Below the pieces are notes generated by a model that made no database searches, was not told the DNA's origin, and was given only the letters and a program-made list of their open reading frames with translations. Made by a program: the position numbers and the translations under genes. Positions 1-5,854 of a stretch of 22,933 nt of DNA are shown here, in pieces. The DNA is from CAKZYD01 sp039026755. Its GTDB lineage: Bacteria > Pseudomonadota > Alphaproteobacteria > Sphingomonadales > CAKZYD01. The stretch spans positions 1 through 22,933 of the forward strand of contig JBCCLR010000034.1 of assembly GCA_039026755.1 (NCBI GenBank), given 5' to 3'. The first letter of the stretch is position 1; each line of letters begins with the position of its first letter.

Positions 1-266
1 GGTCAAATAGAGCTGCTCTAGCTGCGTCAACGCCGCCAGCGGTGTGACATCCGTGACCGATGTGCCGCTCAAATAGAGCTGCTCTAGCTGCGTCAACGCC
101 GCCAGCGGTGTGACGTCCGTGACCGATGTGCCCCTCAAATAGAGCTGCTCTAGCTGCGTCAACGCCGCCAGCGGTGTGACATCCGTGACCGATGTGCCGC
201 TCAAACCGAGCCACTCCAGCTGCGTCAACGCCGCCAGCGGTGTGACATCCGTGACCGCCGTGCTGT
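1..266 (-). repeat. Tandem 66-bp repeats encoding 22-residue LRR units
   Basis: Units start at 3, 69, 135 and 201, spaced exactly 66 bp, with a more diverged unit starting near 267. The copies are almost identical at DNA level. The visible differences are single bases, such as gtgacatcc versus gtgacgtcc, and gtgccg versus gtgccc, the latter changing Ser to Arg. The 201 unit differs more, encoding WLGL instead of QLYL. Period and frame match one LRR each, so gain or loss of a unit keeps the reading frame. The array continues past the left edge. Confidence 0.95.
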
Positions 267-777
267 CCAAACCCAAGCGTTTCAGCTGTTTGAGCCGCCT
301 AAGAGAAGTGATGTCCGAGAGGTCTTCTTTATCTTTAAAATCCAACTTATGAATGAACGGCCGCCATGCGGCTGGCGGCTCTTGGCCGTTCACGATCATC
401 TGGTGTACAGCTGCAAGGTCAAAATCTTTGGGGCGTTTGGCGAGATTGACATGTGTTGCCGCACTGATCTCCGCCGCTAGCTCCGGCGTCCAGTCAGCTG
501 CGGCTTTAAGCGCCTCATGGTCAACCTGCGTCTGCGTAAAAATGGTGCCAGCGATTTTGGCGCCTTTGAACTGCGCGCCGCGCAGGTCGCAGCCGGTGAA
601 ATCATAGTCTGTGAGGTCGAGATGTGACAAATCCTGATTGCGAAAGTTGCAGAACTTCAAATTATGACGGACGTCCAGGCCTGCTGCTGCGGTAAGACTT
701 GCAAAGTCTGGCCGTTCACAGGCCAATACCGCGCGCACCCGACCCTGTAGGTCGTCATAATCCTCTTGGCTCAACAT
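1..777 (-). CDS. Pentapeptide-like / leucine-rich repeat protein (3' end outside window)
   Basis: The first 259 codons of a longer gene are visible; the C-terminus lies beyond the left edge. The start is the ATG at 777-775, which overlaps the stop of the upstream gene by 7 bp. Residues about 40-83 have the pentapeptide-repeat look (alternating F/L with N/D/G, e.g. FRNQDLSHLDLTDYDFTGCD). A linker of about 60 residues ends in a PPAAWRPFI segment, and from about residue 157 there are leucine-rich repeats of exactly 22 residues with consensus LxQLExLxLSGTSVTDVTPLAAL, the internalin-like spacing. No signal peptide or membrane segment is seen, so it is probably cytoplasmic. Such repeats are binding scaffolds. 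In bacteria they are often fused to TIR or NTPase signalling domains, but any such domain would lie outside this window, so function is open. Overlap with the upstream gene indicates co-translation. Confidence 0.85.
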   Translation of the reverse strand, partial: MLSQEDYDDLQGRVRAVLACERPDFASLTAAAGLDVRHNLKFCNFRNQDLSHLDLTDYDFTGCDLRGAQFKGAKIAGTIFTQTQVDHEALKAAADWTPELAAEISAATHVNLAKRPKDFDLAAVHQMIVNGQEPPAAWRPFIHKLDFKDKEDLSDITSLRRLKQLKRLGLDSTAVTDVTPLAALTQLEWLGLSGTSVTDVTPLAALTQLEQLYLRGTSVTDVTPLAALTQLEQLYLSGTSVTDVTPLAALTQLEQLYLT

Positions 778-1736
778 GACTGCACGGTCACGATCTGACT
801 TGCCAACAAAATATACTCCTGATCCGGCGTTAGGCCCAAATCCGCCTCGCCAGCGCGTTGAATAAATTTGCCTTTCACTGCTGCGTTTATAATCTCTTCT
901 CTCATTTTTAAGTCATTTGGAACGGAGGCCGCTGGTGCAAGCATATCTCGATCGATCTTGGCTTTTACCGTCACTTTTATTTGATTGCCGGGCTTTAACC
1001 GTATGAGGCGACCTAAGCTGGCAAATTCGCCTCGTCCCTCCAGGGCAAATGCATGGTCTTGCGCTTCGAGAACAAAGCTGGGTTCGCCAGGTGATCCATC
1101 TGTCCTCAGCTGAAAATTTGCTGGTTTTTCCGCCGGTGTTATAAGCGGTGTCCCGGGTGGGGTGCGCAGCTCAATCGGGCTTTCATCGCCAAATTCGAAA
1201 CTAACGATCAGTTGAAGAAACCCATAAGCAAAGAAAGCCAAGTCTGCTCCAAGCTGTATTATCCCAAGGCGAACGATGAGAATCGGGCTTAAATCACCGC
1301 CTTGCTCTGCAGATATGAGGTCAACATGTACCAAGTCTCTCCTGAGGTGGTGGCATCGCTTTTTATTAACGAGTTCTAGGTGACCCTGTGTCTGGGCGGT
1401 AATTGGCTGGGGCAACGCATGTGTCGCGAGCCAATGATGAAAGTCACTGTTTTCACAATCGAGCAGACACGTCTTATAATCGCCTTGAAGTCCAATCGCG
1501 GCTGCAATAAGACGCGCTTGAGTGTCCATAATTTGGTTCTGAGACACGGCGTCGCGAACCTGCCGTTCAAAGTACTTTTTTGAGCCAACATCTTGATGAT
1601 GCTCTACCTGCTTGTAGGCCCAGTCTATAAAGGCACCTGTGAGTTCGCCATTGGCTCTGCCCTTCGGCTTTAGGTCAGCTTTGTCGCAAATCGCCTCAAC
1701 CTTCAGCTTTGCGTCTTTGAAAACCTCTACCGGCAT
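771..1736 (-). CDS. Unrecognised 321-aa protein, translationally coupled to the LRR gene
   Basis: A 321-residue reading frame starting at ATG 1736-1734, the most upstream start in this frame. Its stop TGA (773-771) lies inside the start region of the LRR gene, a 7-bp overlap typical of translationally coupled partners. I do not recognise the family. The first 130 residues are mixed charged and probably helical. Residues about 148-180 form a hydrophobic stretch (SPILIVRLGIIQLGADLAFF and onward) that could be buried strand/helix rather than a true membrane span. The last 140 residues look beta-rich with a PPGTPLITPAEKP linker and end in a single Cys. There is no signal peptide and no strong Shine-Dalgarno; the bases before the ATG read GAAAGCGGTC. 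Frame integrity and composition look genuine. The overlap suggests that it works together with the LRR protein, but nothing in the sequence names an activity. Confidence 0.75.
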   Translation of the reverse strand: MPVEVFKDAKLKVEAICDKADLKPKGRANGELTGAFIDWAYKQVEHHQDVGSKKYFERQVRDAVSQNQIMDTQARLIAAAIGLQGDYKTCLLDCENSDFHHWLATHALPQPITAQTQGHLELVNKKRCHHLRRDLVHVDLISAEQGGDLSPILIVRLGIIQLGADLAFFAYGFLQLIVSFEFGDESPIELRTPPGTPLITPAEKPANFQLRTDGSPGEPSFVLEAQDHAFALEGRGEFASLGRLIRLKPGNQIKVTVKAKIDRDMLAPAASVPNDLKMREEIINAAVKGKFIQRAGEADLGLTPDQEYILLASQIVTVQSC

Positions 1737-1940
1737 GACCGCTTTCGTAAACTGTTTTACCCGTTACGACCCAACGCTAGCACGGCTAAAGATGACGTGC
1801 ACATATGCATCGTGCACAGCAAATGCATAGATGACGTATGCCGAAGCCGTGCAGCAATTTCATTTGCAACGCGTCCATGCATAGACCCTCCTCCCCCTCG
1901 GATCGATCCAATCCTCATGTTTCGATTGGAGAACAGAAAG
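1737..1940. promoter_or_regulatory. Divergent spacer with clustered palindromes
   Basis: This is the region between the minus-strand two-gene unit and the plus-strand small membrane gene. It contains GTGCAC at 1797-1802 and 1812-1817, ATGCAT at 1805-1810, 1823-1828 and 1877-1882, and the direct repeat GATGACGT at 1791-1798 and 1830-1837. The density of short palindromes suggests binding sites for a dimeric regulator controlling one or both divergent genes. No regulator gene is adjacent and no clear -35/-10 pair was identified. Confidence 0.4.
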
Positions 1941-2186
1941 ATGCTTGACCAACCTGACCCATATCGGCCGCTGCATTTTTTGGCGGCGCTCTTATTGGCG
2001 ATGAATATCTTGTCGCCTGCGGGGATCACACCGGCTTTTGTGCAGCAGATGACACCGGTGGAACAATATGGCTATGCGGTGCTGATCTTTACGGTGCTGG
2101 ATGGCCTGCGCCATTATTGCAGCTGTGGCTGCTCAGCGCTGGCGCGGCTGAAAGCGCTGTTTGGGCGCGGCACAGATGACCGCTAG
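1941..2186 (+). CDS. Small hydrophobic membrane protein, 81 aa
   Basis: An 81-residue frame starting MLDQPDPYRPLH, taken from the ATG at 1941, which has a GGAG about 12-15 bases upstream. An ATG at 1917 would add 8 residues but lacks a ribosome site, and frames further upstream run through the palindromic spacer. One hydrophobic segment lies around residues 13-30 (HFLAALLLAMNILSPAG) and a second moderately hydrophobic one around 45-58. A Cys cluster (HYCSCGCS) follows, then a basic tail, so it is probably a small inner-membrane protein. I do not recognise a family. It is convergent with the SURF1 gene and their stop codons overlap on the same CTAG. In many alphaproteobacteria other genes follow SURF1, so this locus is lineage-specific at this end. 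Confidence 0.6.
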   Translation: MLDQPDPYRPLHFLAALLLAMNILSPAGITPAFVQQMTPVEQYGYAVLIFTVLDGLRHYCSCGCSALARLKALFGRGTDDR

Positions 2187-2884
2187 CGCTTGCGCAAGAA
2201 AGCGATGGTGATGACGACCAAACCCACCGCCATAGCAAGCCATTGGATGGCATAGCTGCGGTGATTGTGCTCCAGTTTGACCGGCGGGGGCACCACTTCC
2301 AGCCCCTCGAGCATGGCAATGGGGGAGATCAGGTAGATTTCGGTGAGCGCGTCAAGATCCGTACCTTGGCCAAGCACGTCGGGCTGAATGCGATAAAAGA
2401 TATTTTGCGCGATGTCTGGCGATGGCGGCGTGACCAATTTTGCATTGCGTTGGCGCGGCTGGATTTGGCCAATCATTGGCGTGATGTCGAGCGGCAGCGC
2501 TGGGGTTTCAAAAGTCGGCTTTAAGGTCCGATCAAACCACCCGAGGTCCACCCATATAGCCGGCGCTGAAAGCCGCGCGAAAGGCACCAGAAGATGATAG
2601 CCCGGCCGGCCTGACGGTCCGGCGCGGTAGATATGGCGGGCATATTGTGGGATATAGCGGCCTTCGGCGGAGACGACGCGGTAGTGCCAATCGGCAAGCG
2701 CTTCTGGGCGCGCTGGAAACGCGGTGGGCGGCAGCGTCATACGGCTTTCTATGAGCGCGATCGCCGCATCTTTAGGTGCAATCTTAGAATACTGCCAATA
2801 GCTGAGACCAAGCAGGATCATTGTAGCGATCATCGACACACTGATCACCAGCCAGCGCCTTATGGAGGTCTGCTTTGCGCTCAC
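2183..2884 (-). CDS. SURF1-family cytochrome c oxidase assembly protein
   Basis: SURF1/Shy1 proteins help assemble the heme a centre of cytochrome c oxidase in the inner membrane. The 233-residue product has the family architecture. A transmembrane helix lies at about residues 11-29, followed by a periplasmic domain with WHYRVVSAEGRYIP and GRPGYHLLVPF. The family's C-terminal signature HRSYAIQWLAMA leads into a second helix ending in a basic tail. The start codon is GTG (2884-2882), 18 bp after the DUF983 stop. This is the last gene of the oxidase operon, consistent with its role. Length and both helices are complete, so it should be functional. The stop overlaps that of the convergent small gene. 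Confidence 0.95.
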   Translation of the reverse strand: MSAKQTSIRRWLVISVSMIATMILLGLSYWQYSKIAPKDAAIALIESRMTLPPTAFPARPEALADWHYRVVSAEGRYIPQYARHIYRAGPSGRPGYHLLVPFARLSAPAIWVDLGWFDRTLKPTFETPALPLDITPMIGQIQPRQRNAKLVTPPSPDIAQNIFYRIQPDVLGQGTDLDALTEIYLISPIAMLEGLEVVPPPVKLEHNHRSYAIQWLAMAVGLVVITIAFLRKR

Positions 2885-2902
2885 AGGTCAGTCACGCGTC
2901 CC

Positions 2903-3271
2903 TTAAGGGTCTTGATGATCAAGCCGGCCTTCGCGCGCGCCGGTGGTGTATTGCGCGGCAATCAAAATGCCTTTGATGAGGCGCAGGCTGATGACCACGA
3001 AAAGCGCTGTGAGAAGCCCGATGAAGACCATCGACCAGAAAGCCGGTATGCCAATCGCGAAGATTTTCAACGTGATCGGCAGCATGATGGCGCCAACGAG
3101 GATGATGACGAAGAAAGCCGGTCCATCGGCCTGTTCATAGGCTGCAAGCGAGCGTTTGCAGTTGGGGCAGTGTTTTTTGAGGGCTAGAACTGCTTTAAAG
3201 ATCCTGCCGCCGCCGCAATGGGGGCAGCGGCCGAGCACGGCCACATCCCACCATAATGGCCGCATTGACAT
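2903..3271 (-). CDS. DUF983 zinc-ribbon membrane protein
   Basis: A DUF983-family protein of 122 residues. The N-terminal segment carries a four-cysteine zinc-ribbon pattern, C16-x2-C19 and C35-x2-C38 (GRCPHCGGG and HCPNCKR). The family's DGPAFFVII motif follows, with two transmembrane helices at about residues 50-72 and 76-98. It starts 6 bp after the ctaE stop and is part of the oxidase operon. DUF983 genes are commonly found beside ctaE and SURF1 in alphaproteobacteria, so a role in oxidase assembly or metal handling is a reasonable inference, but its biochemical function is not established. The first ATG at 3271 is used; a second in-frame Met at 3265 is an alternative. Confidence 0.93.
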   Translation of the reverse strand: MSMRPLWWDVAVLGRCPHCGGGRIFKAVLALKKHCPNCKRSLAAYEQADGPAFFVIILVGAIMLPITLKIFAIGIPAFWSMVFIGLLTALFVVISLRLIKGILIAAQYTTGAREGRLDHQDP

Positions 3272-3277
3272 CGCGCG

Positions 3278-4081
3278 TTAGCGGCCAAGCACGTAGATGA
3301 AGATAAACAAAAACAGCCACACGACGTCGACAAAGTGCCAATACCAAGCCGCGGCCTCAAAGCCGAAATGCTGCTTGGGCGTAAAATCACCGCGATAGGC
3401 GCGCAGCAGGCATACGGCTAAGAAGACCGTACCGACAAACACGTGGAAGCCATGAAAGCCGGTGGCCATGAAAAATGTCGAGCCGTAGATATTGCCGCCA
3501 TTGATTGATGAAAATGCAAAGGCAGCGTGGGAATACTCATAGGCCTGAACGCACGAGAAAAACACGCCAAGCAGAACGGTCAGCCACAAATACCATTTGA
3601 GGTTATTGCGGTCGCCATGGATGACTGCATGATGGGCTGATGTGACAGTGGTGCCGCTGAGCAACAAGATCGTCGTGTTGATCAAGGGGAGATGCCAGGG
3701 ATCGAAGGTTTCAATGCCCTCTGGTGGCCAGACGTTGCCAATTTCTGCATTTGGAAAGAGGGCAGCATTAAAATAGGCCCAAAACCAAGCGACAAAAAAC
3801 ATCACTTCTGATGCAATGAACAGCAGCATGCCATAGCGATGATGCAGCTGCACCACCGGCGTATGGTCTCCGGCATTGGCTTCTGTCCGTACGTCTCCAA
3901 ACCAGGCAAACATGGTGAACACAACGCCGGCAAGGCCGCCCAGAAACACCCATTTGCTAACCGCGCCGCCATGCATCCAAAATACGGCACCGACCAGCAT
4001 GGTGAGAACACAGAAGGACATGACAAACGGCCATCTGCTCGGCGGTAAAATATGATAATCGTGGCTTTTCACGCCAGCCAT
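3278..4081 (-). CDS. ctaE: Cytochrome c oxidase subunit III
   Basis: Subunit III of the aa3-type terminal oxidase, an inner-membrane protein that binds no metal but stabilises subunit I and supports proton uptake. The 267-residue protein begins with the family N-terminus (HDYHILPPSRWP) and has seven predicted hydrophobic segments. It contains the hallmark LLFIASEVMFFVAWFWAYF, the SAHHA motif, the HGFHV motif and the C-terminal WYWHFVDVVWLFLF helix. It has a strong ribosome site, GGAGGG six bases before the ATG. It lies 45 bp downstream of ctaG and 6 bp upstream of the DUF983 gene. Nothing is missing relative to the family. Confidence 0.98.
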   Translation of the reverse strand: MAGVKSHDYHILPPSRWPFVMSFCVLTMLVGAVFWMHGGAVSKWVFLGGLAGVVFTMFAWFGDVRTEANAGDHTPVVQLHHRYGMLLFIASEVMFFVAWFWAYFNAALFPNAEIGNVWPPEGIETFDPWHLPLINTTILLLSGTTVTSAHHAVIHGDRNNLKWYLWLTVLLGVFFSCVQAYEYSHAAFAFSSINGGNIYGSTFFMATGFHGFHVFVGTVFLAVCLLRAYRGDFTPKQHFGFEAAAWYWHFVDVVWLFLFIFIYVLGR

Positions 4082-4126
4082 GTGAAACCCTCCAAGGCCT
4101 TTAGTTTTAACAGTTTACCGCAAGGT

Positions 4127-4696
4127 TTAGAGCCCCTGCAATGCTGCTGTTTCCTCTTCCATTAAAAAGAATGTGTAGTTGAGCGTGATTTCCGACACAT
4201 TGCTCATTGTGTCATCATCATCCATATCCGCATCAACGTAAAACAGCACGGGCATGCGCACCCGCTCCCCTGGCTGTAAAACTTGTTCTTCAAAGCAAAA
4301 GCACTCTATTTTTGAAAAATAGCGACCCGCCTTAAAAGGCGTGACGTTAAAAGCCGCTGTGCCAACGATGGGTTTGGCGAGCGGGTTATACGCTTCATAA
4401 TAAATCAGATTATCTTCACCCAGTTTCACCGTCACTACCGGCTCTACCGGCTTAAAGTCCCACGGCATATCGCGGTGCGTTGAGGCGGAAAAGCGGACTT
4501 TCACAGTCCTGTCCAGCACCCGCGCAGGCGCTGCATCACTGGCGATTTGAGTGGTCCCGCCAAACCCAGTGACGCGGCAGAACGTGTCATAAAGGGGCAC
4601 CGCGGCGAAGCTCAGTGCCACCATGGCGCATACCACAATGGCTGCACCAAGGGCGACCTTGCGGTTTTTATCACCAAGCTGCGAGGCGGCGTGCAC
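4127..4696 (-). CDS. ctaG: Cytochrome c oxidase assembly factor CtaG (Cox11), GTG start
   Basis: CtaG/Cox11 delivers copper to the CuB site of subunit I. It has an N-terminal transmembrane anchor (about residues 14-34) and a periplasmic domain with the copper-binding CFCF motif (C132 and C134) plus the conserved upstream Cys in PLYDTFCRVTGFGG (C40). I place the start at GTG 4696-4694, giving 189 residues. An AGGAG sits 10 bases upstream, and the GTG lies two bases after the stop of the small upstream gene. A longer frame back to 4747 would overlap that small gene in another frame and is unlikely. Family length and motifs are intact. Confidence 0.93.
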   Translation of the reverse strand: MHAASQLGDKNRKVALGAAIVVCAMVALSFAAVPLYDTFCRVTGFGGTTQIASDAAPARVLDRTVKVRFSASTHRDMPWDFKPVEPVVTVKLGEDNLIYYEAYNPLAKPIVGTAAFNVTPFKAGRYFSKIECFCFEEQVLQPGERVRMPVLFYVDADMDDDDTMSNVSEITLNYTFFLMEEETAALQGL

Positions 4697-4698
4697 GG

Positions 4699-4827
4699 CT
4701 ACATCACTCCTAGCTTGACCAGTGTGATGAGGAAAAACAACACGCATACGCCGGCCAGTGAAAAGCCAATGGCTTTGTTGCGGCCGCGGCGACTTTCATA
4801 ATATGCGGCTTTTTCTTCAGGCGTCAT
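4699..4827 (-). CDS. 42-aa single-span membrane protein of the oxidase operon (CoxF-like)
   Basis: A 42-codon frame starts at ATG 4827-4825 and stops at TAG 4701-4699. The N-terminus MTPEEKAAYYESRRGRNKA is charged and predicted cytoplasmic, followed by one hydrophobic helix (residues about 20-37, FSLAGVCVLFFLITLVKLG). Its ATG overlaps the ctaB stop as ATGA, and the ctaG GTG follows its stop after two bases, so it is translationally locked between them. Very short proteins with this acidic-then-basic start and one helix occur at this position in many alphaproteobacterial cox operons and have been called CoxF-like. The role is probably oxidase assembly, which is inference. It is easily missed by gene callers because of its length. 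Confidence 0.88.
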   Translation of the reverse strand: MTPEEKAAYYESRRGRNKAIGFSLAGVCVLFFLITLVKLGVM

Positions 4828-5771
4828 ATCAGTATGCCCGTCCGATCAACAATCAGCGCGCCAAACAGCGCGAACAGATAAAAGATGGAATAGCCAAAAC
4901 CGCGCCATGCCGCAGCATTGGTTTTGGTGATAAAAATTTCCGCTGATGAAATGCAATAGAGCAGCGATAAAACCGCCGCAGCAATACCATAAACGATACC
5001 GGTCATGCCAAGCGCCCAAGGCGCGATGGCAACCAAAGACAATGCGACCGTATAAGAGAGGATATGCTGGCGCGTTATGGCTTTGCCCGCCACGTTCGGC
5101 AGCATCGGTACGCCTGTCTTGCCATAGTCCTGATTGGCCACCAGCGCTAGCGCCCAAAAGTGCGGCGGGGTCCACAGAAAAATTACGGCAAACAGCAAGA
5201 TTGGTAACAGTGTTACATCCCCCGTGACTGCAGCCCAGCCGATCATTGGCGGGAATGCTCCAGCGGCGCCGCCAATAACGATGTTTTGTGGTGTCCGGCG
5301 CTTGAGCCACATGGTGTAGAACATACCGTAAAACCAGATCGCAAAGGCTAGCAGGCCCGCGGCGAGCCAATTGACCGCAAAGGCCATAACGAAACACGAC
5401 GCTGCGGCCACGAACAGCGCAAAGCTGAGTGCTGCTTCCGGCGCAACCTTACCGGCGGGGATTGGCCGCGACGCGGTGCGCTGCATGAGCGCGTCGATAT
5501 CGCGGTCATACCACATATTAATAGCGCCCGCCGCACCCGCGCCGAAGGTGAGACATAAAATTGCAGTAAAGGCAATAATGGGATGGATGCCGCCATCAAG
5601 CGCGCCGGGGGCCGCCACCATGCCAGCAATACCCGTAAACACGACAAGCAGCATGATGCGCGGCTTTAAAAGGTCAACATAATCACGCCAGTGGGCCACG
5701 TCGATGAGTGGAGCAGCTGGCTGCAACACAGCTGCATGGGGCGCTGTCAATCGCACTCCTAGATTTTCCAT
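4824..5771 (-). CDS. ctaB: Protoheme IX farnesyltransferase (heme O synthase)
   Basis: CtaB transfers a farnesyl group to protoheme to make heme O, the precursor of heme a used by the oxidase. It is a UbiA-superfamily inner-membrane protein of 315 residues. Visible signatures are NMWYDRDIDALMQRT, with the Asp-rich prenyl diphosphate/Mg site starting at N85, followed by SRPIPAG. The second conserved loop is FLWTPPHFWALAL with YGKTGVPMLP. About nine hydrophobic segments can be seen. The ATG at 5771 has a GGGGG run about 13 bases upstream. The stop overlaps the ATG of the 42-aa gene as ATGA. An 83-bp spacer with a hairpin separates it from ctaD. Confidence 0.98.
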   Translation of the reverse strand: MENLGVRLTAPHAAVLQPAAPLIDVAHWRDYVDLLKPRIMLLVVFTGIAGMVAAPGALDGGIHPIIAFTAILCLTFGAGAAGAINMWYDRDIDALMQRTASRPIPAGKVAPEAALSFALFVAAASCFVMAFAVNWLAAGLLAFAIWFYGMFYTMWLKRRTPQNIVIGGAAGAFPPMIGWAAVTGDVTLLPILLFAVIFLWTPPHFWALALVANQDYGKTGVPMLPNVAGKAITRQHILSYTVALSLVAIAPWALGMTGIVYGIAAAVLSLLYCISSAEIFITKTNAAAWRGFGYSIFYLFALFGALIVDRTGILI

Positions 5772-5798
5772 TTACGCGGGAACCCCCTAATACTTTTT

Positions 5799-5829
5799 CG
5801 GCAGGAACATGTCAAAACCGTCCCTGCCG
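5799..5829 (-). other. Intercistronic hairpin between ctaD and ctaB
   Basis: CGGCAGG (5799-5805) and CCTGCCG (5823-5829) form a perfect 7-bp inverted repeat with a 17-base loop in the ctaD-ctaB spacer. In the transcribed minus-strand RNA the stem is followed by AAAAAG, not a U-tract, so it is not a canonical intrinsic terminator. It could protect or process the mRNA so that subunit I is made in different amounts from downstream genes. Confidence 0.5.
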
Positions 5830-5854
5830 CAATATACCCTATGCCAACGGTGGC

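Noticed and set aside
1..266. CRISPR array reading of the tandem repeats
   Set aside because: There are no unique spacers; units are contiguous, 66 bp, in frame and encode leucine-rich repeats.
353..607. Plus-strand 84-codon frame
   Set aside because: It is antisense to the pentapeptide/LRR gene, whose protein has clear repeats; the plus frame has no ribosome site or family resemblance.
1797..1940. N-terminal extension of the small membrane protein
   Set aside because: It would translate the palindromic spacer into an atypical Cys/His/Pro-rich leader with no ribosome site; the ATG at 1941 is better placed.
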